From SAR202 cluster bacterium bin87 (lineage in GTDB: Bacteria > Chloroflexota > Dehalococcoidia > Lucifugimonadales > UBA3495), in NCBI GenBank assembly GCA_002238825.1, contig MPNC01000002.1:549180-613179 (forward strand): a stretch of 64,000 nucleotides of DNA, read 5' to 3'. The notes under the pieces are model-generated. The model had not been told where the DNA came from and did no database searches. It saw nothing but the letters and a program-made list of their open reading frames with translations. Both the position numbers and the translations under genes were made by a program. Below, one piece after another: positions 52,860-61,382 of the stretch (position 1 is the stretch's first letter; each line of letters begins with the position of its first letter).

Positions 52860-53786
52860 ATGCGCATCGCGGTACCCGACCTGGTGTCCAACTCCTATTT
52901 CCCGGCGGTCGCCGCCGTGGAATTGGGGTTCTTCAAGTCCCAGGGGATGGATGTGGAGTTGGAGATGGTGTTCCCGGTGGGACGGGCCATGCAGGCATTG
53001 CGAGACGGCGATGTGGACTTCGTGGCAGGTCCTGCCCATGCGACCCCATCCGCTTTCACCGACTGGCGCGGCGCCAGGTTGCTGGCCGCGCTGTCCCAGC
53101 ATACCTTCTGGGTGCTGGTGTTGCGCGCCGACCTGGGAGTTCAACCCGGCGACGTTGCCGCGATCAAGGGCCTGCGTATCGGTGCGGCCCCTGGCCCCGA
53201 CGCTGCCTTGCGCCGGCTGCTGGTCGAAGCGGGTGTTGATCCAGAGGGAGACGGTGTCGCGCTGGGTCCGGTGCCCGGTAGCGGCGAGGCCGGCGTGTCC
53301 TTCGGCGTCCATGCCGCCCAGGCCCTGCGGGAAGGGATCATCGACGGGTTCTGGGCCAACGCCATGGGAGCGGAGGTGGCAATACGCAGCGGCGTGGGCG
53401 CAGTGGCCCTGGATCCCAGGCAGGGTCTCGGCCCGCCGCCCGCCCGCGACTTCACCTTCGCCGCGCTGGTCGCCACCGAAAGGTTGATTGAACAAACTCC
53501 CGCCGCAGCCCAGGGGGCCGTGCTCGCCATCGTGGCGGCGCAAAGGGCGCTGCGGGCCGATCCATCGCTGGCAGTGGATGTTGGCCGGCGGCTGTTCCCG
53601 CCCGACGAGGCCCAGTTGATCGAGGACCTGGTGCGGCGGGACTCTCCCTATTACACCGCCGAAATAGCCCCGGACTCGGTAGCCAGCCTCAATGATTTCT
53701 GCCGCAGTCTCGGCTCGCTCTCCGCGGACGTAGCCTATGACCAGGTGGTAGCCGTCGACTTCGCCCATCTCTGGACCCAGCGGTAG
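52860..53786 (+). CDS. NMT1/SsuA-like periplasmic-binding-fold protein without signal peptide
   Basis: A 308-residue protein of the NMT1/THI5-like type: VSNSYFPAVAAVELGFFKSQGMDVELEMV, ALRDGDVDFVAGPAHA, GLRIGAAPGPDAALRRLL, and AQALREGIIDGFWAN. It begins directly at MRIAVPDL after AGGAGG, with no signal peptide or lipobox, so it should stay in the cytoplasm unless another start exists. Sulfonate/thiamine-precursor transporters use this fold; a cytosolic version could be an enzyme or sensor. It is 9 bases from the LLM gene. Confidence 0.8.
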   Translation: MRIAVPDLVSNSYFPAVAAVELGFFKSQGMDVELEMVFPVGRAMQALRDGDVDFVAGPAHATPSAFTDWRGARLLAALSQHTFWVLVLRADLGVQPGDVAAIKGLRIGAAPGPDAALRRLLVEAGVDPEGDGVALGPVPGSGEAGVSFGVHAAQALREGIIDGFWANAMGAEVAIRSGVGAVALDPRQGLGPPPARDFTFAALVATERLIEQTPAAAQGAVLAIVAAQRALRADPSLAVDVGRRLFPPDEAQLIEDLVRRDSPYYTAEIAPDSVASLNDFCRSLGSLSADVAYDQVVAVDFAHLWTQR

Positions 53787-53795
53787 GTGAGTGTG

Positions 53796-54788
53796 ATGAG
53801 GGTGGATATCAGGGTGCCCGTCGGCCTGCCGCTCCCCGAGACTGCCGATTTCATCGCCAAATGCGAAGAGGCCGGCTTCTCGGGTGTTGGCGTCCATGAC
53901 CATCAGCACAGCGGGCGGGACGTGTTTCTCACGCTGGCCCTGGCCGCCGAGCGAACCTCCCGGCTCACGTTGTACCCGGCGACCTCCAACCCGGTCACCC
54001 GTCACCCGATGGTGCTGGCCTCGCTGGCCCACTCACTGGAGGAGATTGCGCCCGAGCGCGTGCGCCTGACCGTGGCTCCCGGCTACCTCGCCGTCGGCAA
54101 TATCGGGCGGCCCCGGGCCACCGTCGCGGCCATGCGTCGGTCCATCCTCACCATCCGCCGCCTGCTGAGAGGCGAGACCGTGGAGTTCAATGGGGTCGAG
54201 ACCCGGCTGCGCAATGTCAGCGACCCGCCCACGCCGGTGCTCATGACCGCCGCCGGCCCGCGGATGGTTGAACTGGCCGGCGAGGTCGCCGACGGCGCGC
54301 TGCTGCTGGTCGGCCTCCATCCCAAAGCGGTCAATGCCGCCCGCCGCCGACTGGAGTTCGGAGCGGCAAGGTCGGGACGCAGCCTCGAGGGTTTCCAGAC
54401 GATCTTCATCACCCCGACCACGGTGTCGGATGATGGGCCGGCCGCCCGTCGCTTCCCCCAACAACGGTTCCGCCCAGATCAGCCGTACCTGAAGTATCCC
54501 AGCGACTCCAACCTGGTCTGGCTGCGAGAGGCCGGCATCGACCTGGCCGACGACTTTGTCCCTGAAAGCATCAGCAACACCCAGGCGGACGAAATATGCG
54601 ACGCCTTCGGTCTCTTCGGCACACCCGAGGAATGCCGGGCCCGACTTCAGCGGGCCCGGGACGAATCGGGCATCGACCACGTCTTCATCTTTCCCACCCA
54701 CACCCAGGAGGGTGGCTACGACATGCCGCAAGCCGAGGTGGACGCCTTCCGGGAGATCATCATGCCGGGCTTGGGCCGGCTTTCGTAA
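53796..54788 (+). CDS. LLM-class flavin-dependent oxidoreductase
   Basis: A 330-residue luciferase-like protein: FIAKCEEAGFSGVGVHDHQHSGRD, RLTLYPATSNPVTRHPMVLASLAHSLEEI, RVRLTVAPGYLAVGNIG, and a late FGLFGTPEECRARL (the usual 'GTPEE' loop). I prefer the ATG at 53796 with AGGTGAG just upstream; a GTG at 53787 is also possible. Pairing an SsuA-fold gene with an LLM monooxygenase recalls SsuA-SsuD sulfonate use, but there is no reductase or permease here, so that is a weak hint. Confidence 0.87.
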   Translation: MRVDIRVPVGLPLPETADFIAKCEEAGFSGVGVHDHQHSGRDVFLTLALAAERTSRLTLYPATSNPVTRHPMVLASLAHSLEEIAPERVRLTVAPGYLAVGNIGRPRATVAAMRRSILTIRRLLRGETVEFNGVETRLRNVSDPPTPVLMTAAGPRMVELAGEVADGALLLVGLHPKAVNAARRRLEFGAARSGRSLEGFQTIFITPTTVSDDGPAARRFPQQRFRPDQPYLKYPSDSNLVWLREAGIDLADDFVPESISNTQADEICDAFGLFGTPEECRARLQRARDESGIDHVFIFPTHTQEGGYDMPQAEVDAFREIIMPGLGRLS

Positions 54789-54920
54789 CGGCGCTCCGTC
54801 CGTCCAGGCGAGCCAACCACTACACCGCTATATGGCGTGCATACCGATAAAGCGGCCTTGAGCAATGTATCGAACGCGGACCGCAAGCGTGCCATCATCG
54901 ACGTGCAAGGTCAGATGGTC

Positions 54921-55105
54921 CTCACGCGTACCCAGTTTGATCAGAACCGTCATTGCGAGCGCAGCATGGCAATCTCGTTGGGAACAGAACCGTCATTGCG
55001 AGCGCAGCGTGGCAATCTTGTTGGGGCCAGGATCGTCGCCGCATCAACGGTATTGCCGCGTCGCTCCTCGCAATGACCAGTTTGCGGAAACTGGGTACGC
55101 ATGAG
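54921..55105. mobile_element. MITE-like element, 185 bp, with 9-bp target duplication
   Basis: Terminal inverted repeats of 18 bases (CTCACGCGTACCCAGTTT at 54921-54938; reverse complement of 55088-55105 with one mismatch). Flanking direct repeats CAGATGGTC lie at 54912-54920 and 55106-55114. Inside are two tandem 40-base copies beginning CAGAACCGTCATTGCGAGCG (54942-54981 and 54985-55024) and an inverted partner near 55051-55078 (TCGCTCCTCGCAATGACC). There is no coding capacity, so it must be moved by a transposase elsewhere. Confidence 0.8.
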
Positions 55106-55273
55106 CAGATGGTCGCGGCACCCTGGCATCGGTCAGGAGCACAGGGGTTATGAGGTTGTGGGCCGGAACATAGGGGTTGTCGTGGGCGATTGTCGCGTTG
55201 ACAGCCCTATGCACGCGGACTACACTCGCCCCCGCTGAACTACGGACAATCCAACGTACCAGACGGACCGATA

Positions 55274-56305
55274 ATGCTCTCCACCGACGTTTCTGATGCC
55301 ATCGAGTTGATGTTCGAGACCGGGTGGACCGATGGCCTGCCGGTCGTGCCACCATCCGAAGACCTGGTCCGCAAGTTCGTGGAGAGCGCCGGCCGCGGAG
55401 GCGACGAACTCGTCGCGGAACTGCCGCCCCTGGGCGGACGCGCCACCGTCGAGCGCATCGCGGTCAACGCGGTCATGGCCGGCTGCCGGCCGGAGCACAT
55501 GCCCGTGATCATCACCGCCCTGGAGGCGATGATGGATGAGCGGTTCAACCTGCGGGGCGTGATGTGCTCCACCGGCATCCACACGCCGCTGTTGATCGTC
55601 AACGGCCCCATCGTCAAGGAACTGGACATCAACGGCGGTTACAACTGCTTCGGCTCCGGCTGGCGGGCCAACGCCACCATTGGCCGCGCGGTCAAGCTCG
55701 CCCTGCTCAACCTGGGTGGAGCCATCCCTGGCGAGACCAACAAGGCCACCTTCGGCCACCCCGGCGCCTACACTTACTGCGTTGCCGAAGACGAGGACGC
55801 CAACCCCTGGGAGCCGATGCACGTCGAGTTGGGCTTTGCCCCGACCGACAGCACGGTGTCGGTGTTCCCGGCGGAGGCGCCCCACAACATCATGTACCAC
55901 GCCTCCCACTCGCGGAACTTCCTGTCCGTGCTCGCCGACACCATGTGCACCCTGGGGAACGTCCAGATGTACGTCATGGGTGACACCTTCGTGGTCATCG
56001 GCCCCGAGCACGCCAAGTTCCTCCACCGCGACGGCTGGAACAAACGGGACATCCGCCAGTTCCTTTACGAGAACGCCCGCAAGCCGGTGCGAAAACTCCG
56101 TCAGGGCGGCCCTCCCCAAGGCGACTCTCGCCGCGGCCACTTCTGGCCCAGGTACATCGACGCCGATGACGACGACCAGATGGTGCCGGTGGTCCGCGCC
56201 CCGGACCGCATCAACATTTTCGTCGCCGGCGGCGCCGGCGGCCCCCACTCGGCCTACCTGCCCGGCTGGGGCTCTCGCCGGGTCACGCGAAAGATCCAAC
56301 GTTGA
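55274..56305 (+). CDS. Conserved protein of the UGSC-selenoprotein neighbourhood
   Basis: A 343-residue soluble protein: FETGWTDGLPVVPPSEDLV near the start, ERIAVNAVMAGCRPEHMPVIITALEAM, TPLLIVNGPIVKELDINGG, RANATIGRAVKLALLNLGG, and a Met/His-rich HNIMYHASHSR. I recall this family occurring beside or fused to UGSC (seleno)proteins, which fits the next gene, but its activity is not known to me. The conserved WTDGLPVVPP and GSGxRANATIGR strings suggest a substrate-binding role. The gene is separated from the selenoprotein gene by a short palindromic element. Confidence 0.75.
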   Translation: MLSTDVSDAIELMFETGWTDGLPVVPPSEDLVRKFVESAGRGGDELVAELPPLGGRATVERIAVNAVMAGCRPEHMPVIITALEAMMDERFNLRGVMCSTGIHTPLLIVNGPIVKELDINGGYNCFGSGWRANATIGRAVKLALLNLGGAIPGETNKATFGHPGAYTYCVAEDEDANPWEPMHVELGFAPTDSTVSVFPAEAPHNIMYHASHSRNFLSVLADTMCTLGNVQMYVMGDTFVVIGPEHAKFLHRDGWNKRDIRQFLYENARKPVRKLRQGGPPQGDSRRGHFWPRYIDADDDDQMVPVVRAPDRINIFVAGGAGGPHSAYLPGWGSRRVTRKIQR

Positions 56306-56310
56306 TTAGA

Positions 56311-56446
56311 TTGTGTTGACATTCCAGTCATTCCCGCTTTCGCGGGAATCCAGAGAGTACAAATAAAGCCAACGTTTCGGTCGCAAGGCTTTTCTGGGTT
56401 CCTGCTTTCGCAAGAACGACGGTGTACTTTCAAAATATCAACACAA
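56311..56446. repeat. Palindromic MITE-like repeat, 136 bp
   Basis: Ends TTGTGTTGACATT and its reverse complement (AATATCAACACAA, one mismatch) bound an inner pair, CATTCCCGCTTTCGCGGGAATCC against CTGGGTTCCTGCTTTCGCAAGAACGAC. No clear target duplication was found. It lies between two genes that likely form one operon. Confidence 0.7.
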
Positions 56447-56469
56447 CTTGGCGAATAGTAGAGGGAACG

Positions 56470-57027
56470 ATGACTGTAACGAATTACCAAGACCGGATGC
56501 GGGAATTGGGCTTGGCCCTGCCCATCGACCCGGACGCCGCGTCCCGCTGGCGGGCCGCGCCTCGGCTGGACACGCTGCACGACAAGGTCGGTGGCTTTCT
56601 GGGCAACCGCAAGGCCAACGCCGACCTCCTGTTGCGCAACATCGGTGAGCGGATGGCAAAAGACCTGGAACTGGGCGACATCGTCGCCGTGGACAAGTAC
56701 GTCTATTCCCGGCCGGCCGCCGATGAGATTATCAGCGATCTCTCCGAGCGCTGCGACTTCGTGGTTACCGCGATTGCCGATTGAGGCTCCTGCACCGCGT
56801 GCAGTGTGCACGACGCAATGGCGCTGGAGAACCTCGGCATCCCCACGGTGGTGCTCTGCACTGACCCGTTCCTGAACTCGGCCTTCCTCCATGCCCGCAC
56901 CTTTGGCCGCCCTGAGTTCCACCCACTCGGCATTCCTCATCCCCTGGGTGGACTGACGCCCGACCAGGTCTCGGTACGCGCCGGGCAGCTGGAACAGGCG
57001 GTAATCGACACGCTGACAACCTACTAG
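56470..57027 (+). CDS. UGSC-family selenoprotein with in-frame UGA (Sec105)
   Basis: A single frame runs from the ATG at 56470 to a TAG-type stop at 57027 except for TGA at 56782-56784. Reading the TGA as selenocysteine gives AIAD-U-GSCTACSVHDAMAL, i.e. the UGSC motif, in a 185-residue protein with coding sequence on both sides (after the UGA: LENLGIPTVVLCTDPFLNSA and EQAVIDTLTTY). Family knowledge: UGSC/CGSC proteins relate to the redox subunits of the glycine/sarcosine reductase group, and may carry Sec or Cys. A hairpin suitable as SECIS lies 13-31 bases after the UGA. The organism would need SelA, SelB, SelC, SelD, which are not in this window. Redox activity is inferred. Confidence 0.85.
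56797..56815 (+). promoter_or_regulatory. Candidate bacterial SECIS hairpin downstream of the UGA
   Basis: GCGTGCA (56797-56803) pairs with TGCACG plus a bulged A and CGC (56807-56816), closing a GTG loop at 56804-56806. The loop begins 19 bases after the UGA, within the usual 16-37 base window, and its first two bases G,U fit the bacterial consensus. A competing hairpin (CTGCAC/GTGCAG, 56790-56804) overlaps it. Confidence 0.5.
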
Positions 57028-57100
57028 AGCGACCAACAACCTGCTCCCGGGGTCACCGGGCGTGAATGCCCGTGCGTCCCCCAGTTTCCGGCGGAGAAAC

Positions 57101-57210
57101 GTCAGAACCAGGATTTTCAAGATTTAGGGATCACCAGGATTGGAGCCGTTCCGTGATGGAGATCGCCCAATCCTGCCCAATCATAAAATCCCGTAAACCT
57201 TGATTCGGAC
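57101..57210. repeat. Palindromic repeat, 110 bp
   Basis: GTCAGAACCAGGATTTTCA at the left and its near reverse complement (CCTTGATTCGGAC) at the right, with an inner CCAGGATTGG/CCAATCCTG pair. This type of ACCAGGATTTTCAGGATT repeat is dispersed in many Chloroflexota and other genomes. No coding capacity. Confidence 0.65.
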
Positions 57211-57258
57211 AATTTACGGATGTAAGTACGCACGAAGCGCAATCGAGGAGGCGAGGAC

Positions 57259-58152
57259 ATGGTCACCGTCGGCAGTGGCAAGTACACGTACGAGCAGGTC
57301 GAGAACTGGGAGAAGCTGCCCGACGGATGGGCGTTGGGTCAAACCGCCATCGTCACCGACTCCGAGGACCGGGTGTATCTCTTCAACCGCGGCGAACACC
57401 CGCTGATCGTTCTTGACCGTGACGGCAACTTTCTCGCCTCCTGGGGCGAAGGCACCCTCCCCGACGCCCACGGCATGTTCATCGACGACGACGAGAACCT
57501 CTACATGCCGGTCAAGAACAGCCACGTGGTCCTTAAGTACGACCCCAGCGGCAACCTGCTGATGACCATGGGCGAGTGGGACAAGCCCTCGGACACCGGC
57601 TGGTCGGGGAACTACAGCGACCCGGTGGTCAGGGCAGCCGGGCCATTCAACAGCCCCAGCGACGTCGCCATTTCCCCGGACGGTCTCCTGTATATTTCCG
57701 ATGGCTACGGCAACGCCCGGGTGCACCGGTTCACCCCCGACGGCGAGCTGGTGGACTCCTGGGGCGCGCCGGGTAAAACCGGTCCCGGCGAATTCCACGT
57801 CCCTCACGGGGTCTGGGTGCACACCGACGGGCGGGTGTTCGTGGCCGACCGCGAGAACAACCGCATGCAGATATTCGACTCCCAGGGCAACTTCCTGGAG
57901 CAGTGGACGGACCTGGCGCGGCCCTGCGACATCTACATCGACGACGATCTGGCGGTGTATGTGCCCGAGCTGGACGGTTTCATGTCCATCCTGGACATCG
58001 AGGGCAACGTCCTGGCCCGCTGGGGCAGCCCTCGTGACGCAGGGTGGGGCAACGGCGCCCACGCCGTCTGGGTCGACTCCCACGGCGACATCTACGTGAA
58101 CCAGAACCTCGAGGGCGAGCGGCTGATCAAGTACCGCCACGTCGGCGGCTAG
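57259..58152 (+). CDS. NHL-repeat six-bladed beta-propeller protein
   Basis: A 297-residue propeller without a signal peptide. NHL repeats recur about every 45-50 residues (PSDVAISPDGLLYISDGYGNARVHRF; PHGVWVHTDGRVFVADRENNRMQIF). The overall type resembles the lyase half of peptidylglycine alpha-amidating monooxygenase, but that family needs metal ligands I cannot place here. Such propellers often bind small molecules or proteins. AGGAGGCGAGG precedes the ATG. It lies after the selenoprotein operon. Confidence 0.82.
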   Translation: MVTVGSGKYTYEQVENWEKLPDGWALGQTAIVTDSEDRVYLFNRGEHPLIVLDRDGNFLASWGEGTLPDAHGMFIDDDENLYMPVKNSHVVLKYDPSGNLLMTMGEWDKPSDTGWSGNYSDPVVRAAGPFNSPSDVAISPDGLLYISDGYGNARVHRFTPDGELVDSWGAPGKTGPGEFHVPHGVWVHTDGRVFVADRENNRMQIFDSQGNFLEQWTDLARPCDIYIDDDLAVYVPELDGFMSILDIEGNVLARWGSPRDAGWGNGAHAVWVDSHGDIYVNQNLEGERLIKYRHVGG

Positions 58153-58229
58153 TAGCCAGCCCGCTTGAGCCTGGTCTCAGGGAAAGTTCAAGCGGCCCTT
58201 TCCGCAGGCAGGACTTGTGAAAAGCCCCT

Positions 58230-58305
58230 CCTCCCATCATGGTGAGCTTGTCGAACCACAACGCCGGCAACGACAGCATCCTTCGACAGGCTCAGGATGT
58301 GCGGA
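58230..58305. repeat. Short palindromic repeat (CTTCGACAGGCTCAGGATG type)
   Basis: GGTGAGCTTGTCGAACCAC near 58239-58258 and CATCCTTCGACAGGCTCAGGATG near 58277-58299 are the two arms of a dispersed inverted repeat type common in environmental genomes. It occupies most of the gap between the NHL gene and the next LLM gene. Confidence 0.5.
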
Positions 58306-58386
58306 AACCAAGGAAGCCCATTACTTTGCACAAGCCCTGTTCCGTAGGGACAGGCGACCCGCGTCAACGCAGGTCGGGGTGAGGAT

Positions 58387-59400
58387 ATGCGCGTTGGTTA
58401 TCAGGTCGGGCACGTGGTGCAGCGGGACAGCATCGACCATCAGCAACAGTGGCAAAACCACCTGGAGCAGTTCCGGGCCTCGCGCGACGCCGGGTTCGAC
58501 ATCTATTGCTGGGGCCACCATTACCTGATCGATCCCTTCCAGCACTTCCAGCCCTGGCCGGTGCTGGCGCGGCTGGCTGCTGAGCCGGGAAACATGCAAC
58601 TGGCCACATCGGTCCTGTTGCTGCCGCTGCTGAACCCGGTGGACGTCGCCGAGCAGGCGGCGACCCTGGACCACATCGCGGAAGGGCGCTTTATCCTTGG
58701 CATTGGCCTGGGCTACCGGCCGGAGGAGTTTGAGGCGTTCGGAACCAGCCTGTCCCATCGCGGCGCCCGTTGCACCGAAGCTCTCGGGCTGATGCGCCGC
58801 CTGTGGACCGAAGATGAGGTCACCCACCACGGCCGCCACTTCCACGTCACCGGAGCGCGTCCCACCGCCCGACCCTACCAGCAGCCACACCCCAAGATCT
58901 GGCAGGCCGCGATGAGCGATCCGGCAGTGCGGCGGGTCGCCCGGAGCGGCGACATCCTCTACGTCGGGCCCGCCCAGTCCAACGCTGCCATCCGGCGCCA
59001 GATATCTCTGTACCATGAGACCCTCGAGGAAAACGGCCACGACATCCCCGAGGATATGGTCATCGTGCGCGAGTTCTACTGCGCCCCCACCCACGAGGAG
59101 GCACTGGAACGGGCCAGCGCCAAGCTCGCGAGGAAATACGAGGTCTACGCCCAACACGGTCTCCACGGCGCCGACGATGAGCTAACCAGCAAGGTGACCG
59201 GCGACCTGGAAACGCTGATGGACGACACCTTCCTGGTGGGCAGCCCCGAGGACTGCGTCGAGCAGATCGCCGCCTACCATGAGATGGGGTTTACCGACGT
59301 TGCTCTGAGGTTGTTCTACCCGGATATGTCCCAGGCGGAGGTGCTGGAGCACATCGACCTGGTGGGCCGCGAGGTCATCCCGGCGCTGCACGCCCTGTAG
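58387..59400 (+). CDS. LLM-class flavin-dependent oxidoreductase
   Basis: A 337-residue luciferase-like protein: HLEQFRASRDAGFDIYCWGHHY, NMQLATSVLLLPLLNPVDVAEQAATLDHI, GRFILGIGLGYRPEEFEAFG, FLVGSPEDCVEQI. The strings match the bacterial alkanal-monooxygenase-like branch of LLM enzymes, with FMN or F420 as cofactor. Substrate unknown. It stands alone between repeats and a membrane protein gene. Confidence 0.88.
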   Translation: MRVGYQVGHVVQRDSIDHQQQWQNHLEQFRASRDAGFDIYCWGHHYLIDPFQHFQPWPVLARLAAEPGNMQLATSVLLLPLLNPVDVAEQAATLDHIAEGRFILGIGLGYRPEEFEAFGTSLSHRGARCTEALGLMRRLWTEDEVTHHGRHFHVTGARPTARPYQQPHPKIWQAAMSDPAVRRVARSGDILYVGPAQSNAAIRRQISLYHETLEENGHDIPEDMVIVREFYCAPTHEEALERASAKLARKYEVYAQHGLHGADDELTSKVTGDLETLMDDTFLVGSPEDCVEQIAAYHEMGFTDVALRLFYPDMSQAEVLEHIDLVGREVIPALHAL

Positions 59401-59483
59401 TCCGCTTCGTGGTTACGCGGGCCGGTCTTGAAACGCCGCCCACTTGTTGTAATCAGCGGCGGCAAAACGCCCACGTTGATGCG

Positions 59484-60143
59484 ATGAGCAGCACAGACTT
59501 AACCGGGAGCGACTCGCCGACAAGCAAGCGCTGGATCGTCGTCGCCCTCGCCGTTTTCTATCCCCTGGTCCTGTTTGGCGGCGCGGCGCTGAAGGCTGAA
59601 TACAGTCATCTGAGCCAGTACATCAGCGAGCTCAACGCCACGGGCTCGGCGTGGAGTTGGCAAATAGGCTTCCTCGGGTTTCTCCCCCTGGGTTTCCTTG
59701 GCGCTGTCCTGTTGCTGGTGGTTGCGCCACGCGCAGGACTGCAAGGGATTAGCAAAATTGGCTGCTGGCTACTTATCGCCGAACCCATAACCTACATCGG
59801 TTCAGCTTTCGCGCCTTGCGATTTGGGTTGTCCAAGCACCGGGAGTCTTTCCCAGAACGTACACAATATTTTGTCCGTGGTCACTCTTCCAATCACTACG
59901 CTTGGACTAGTGTTCTTGTCCTGTAACAGTAGACTTATCTTGGTACAACGGGTGGGCTGGTTGGTCTTGGCTGCGAGCTTCATCACGCTCTACATGGTGG
60001 CGTTGGTACCCGATGTCGCTCATTGGCGAGGATTGCTACAGCGTCTCGCAGAAGGTGTACTCTATGGCTGTCTGTGCATTATCAGTTGGAAGTTGTTGGC
60101 GGGTTGTCGCCGCGCGACCGAGCTGCACGAGGAAAGCGATTGA
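59484..60143 (+). CDS. DUF998-family membrane protein
   Basis: A 219-residue protein with six hydrophobic segments (about 17-37, 55-80, 92-112, 126-146, 156-176, 185-205). The string SHLSQYISELNATGSAWSW after the first helix and the CDLGCPSTGS loop are the DUF998 pattern (SxYISELGATG; CDPGCPS). The family is uncharacterised. Start at 59484 is the first Met after an implausible upstream stretch. The DNA is richer in A+T towards the 3' end. Confidence 0.82.
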   Translation: MSSTDLTGSDSPTSKRWIVVALAVFYPLVLFGGAALKAEYSHLSQYISELNATGSAWSWQIGFLGFLPLGFLGAVLLLVVAPRAGLQGISKIGCWLLIAEPITYIGSAFAPCDLGCPSTGSLSQNVHNILSVVTLPITTLGLVFLSCNSRLILVQRVGWLVLAASFITLYMVALVPDVAHWRGLLQRLAEGVLYGCLCIISWKLLAGCRRATELHEESD

Positions 60144-60173
60144 ATTCGCTCTGCCGGTCGAAAAGGAGGAAAC

Positions 60174-61382
60174 ATGACTACCCAGCCGACCCTGCTGACC
60201 ATTGGAGACTACGAAGCCCTGGCCAGGCAGACCATGCCCCAGGCCCTGTTCGACCGGCTGTTCGGCGACCTGGGCGCGCCCGACTGGATAATCAACACCA
60301 ACAACGTCCAGGCCATGAGCGAAGTCAAGCCGCGTCCCCGGATCCTGGTGGACGTCACCGAGCGGGACATGACCACCACGGTCCTGGGCGAAGAGATCAG
60401 CATGCCGGTGATGCTGGCCCCCACCAGCGGGCCCACCCCATGGGCGAGTTGGCTTCCACCCGGGCCGCCGGCGGCGCGGGAACCATTCTGGGGCTCAGCA
60501 CCGCCTCCAGCTACAGCATTGAGGAAGTTGCCGAGGCTGCCACCAATTCCCTTTGGTTTCAACTCTACTTCTTCGAGAACCGGGAGCTGACCGAGATCCT
60601 GGTGCGCCGGGCGGAAAACGCGGGCTACAAGGCCATGATGCTCACGGTGGACAACCTGGGCGCCAACTCCCGGGAGCGGGAATACCGCTACGCCTACATC
60701 CTGGACCAGGAACCCACCCTGAAGAACTGCCAGGGAATCCAGCTGCCCAACCTGCCCGCGCGGGAGAACTTCGCCGAGAGCTTCGAGTCGGGCCTGAACT
60801 GGTCCGACTTGGAGTGGCTGCGCTCCATCACCTTCGATGCCGCTGGTCATCAAGGGCGTGCAAACGGCCGAGGACGCCCGGCTTTGCGCCGAGTACGGCT
60901 GCGAGGCGCTGGTGGTCTCGAACCACGGCGGCCACGCCTTGCAGGGCACGGAGGGCACCATCGAGATGCTGCCCAAGATCGCAGACGCCGTGGGCGACCG
61001 GCTGGAGGTCTACTTCGACGGCGGCCTCCGCAAGGGCGCGGACGTGCTGAAGGCGCTGGCCCTGGGCGCCCGGGCGGTCTTCGTGGGCCTGCCCATCTTC
61101 TGGGGGCTGTCGGTCAACGGCGAAGAGGGGGTCCGCCACTGCCTGGAGATCCTGCGCACCGAGCTCAGCGTGACCATAGGCCTCTGCGGCGTGACCGACG
61201 TGAAGCGGGTGGATCGCTCCGTTGCCCAGGACCCGGCCTCGGGCAGCGCCGGCGGCGTGGTGGGTGAGCATGGCGACGATCTCGTGGGGAGACAAGACGA
61301 CGCTCAGACAGCGGGACTGCCGGATGCGTCGAAGATCGGGCTGCATTCCCGGCGACGACAACCCGGGTATGCGCGAGGGTAG
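60174..61382 (+). pseudogene. FMN-dependent alpha-hydroxy-acid dehydrogenase, two frameshifts
   Basis: The gene begins MTTQPTLLTIGDYEALARQ in one frame. At about 60430-60440 it moves to another frame (GELASTRAAGGAGTILGLST, LYFFENRELTEILVRRAE), then at about 60833-60840 back to the first (MPLVIKGVQTAEDARLCAEY, LVVSNHGGHALQGT, EVYFDGGLRKGADVLKALAL, GLCGVTDVKRVDRS). The two shifts compensate. The middle segment keeps good family sequence, so the frameshifts are recent or are sequencing errors. The active-site string is SNHGGHAL where most relatives have SNHGGRQL (Arg replaced by His). The last ~50 residues after VDRS do not match the family and end exactly at a MITE insertion. Confidence 0.75.

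Noticed and set aside
54921-55078. Possible CRISPR-like array from repeated 40-bp units
   Set aside because: Only two direct copies with a 3-base spacer plus an inverted copy, enclosed by inverted repeats and a target duplication; a MITE explains it better.
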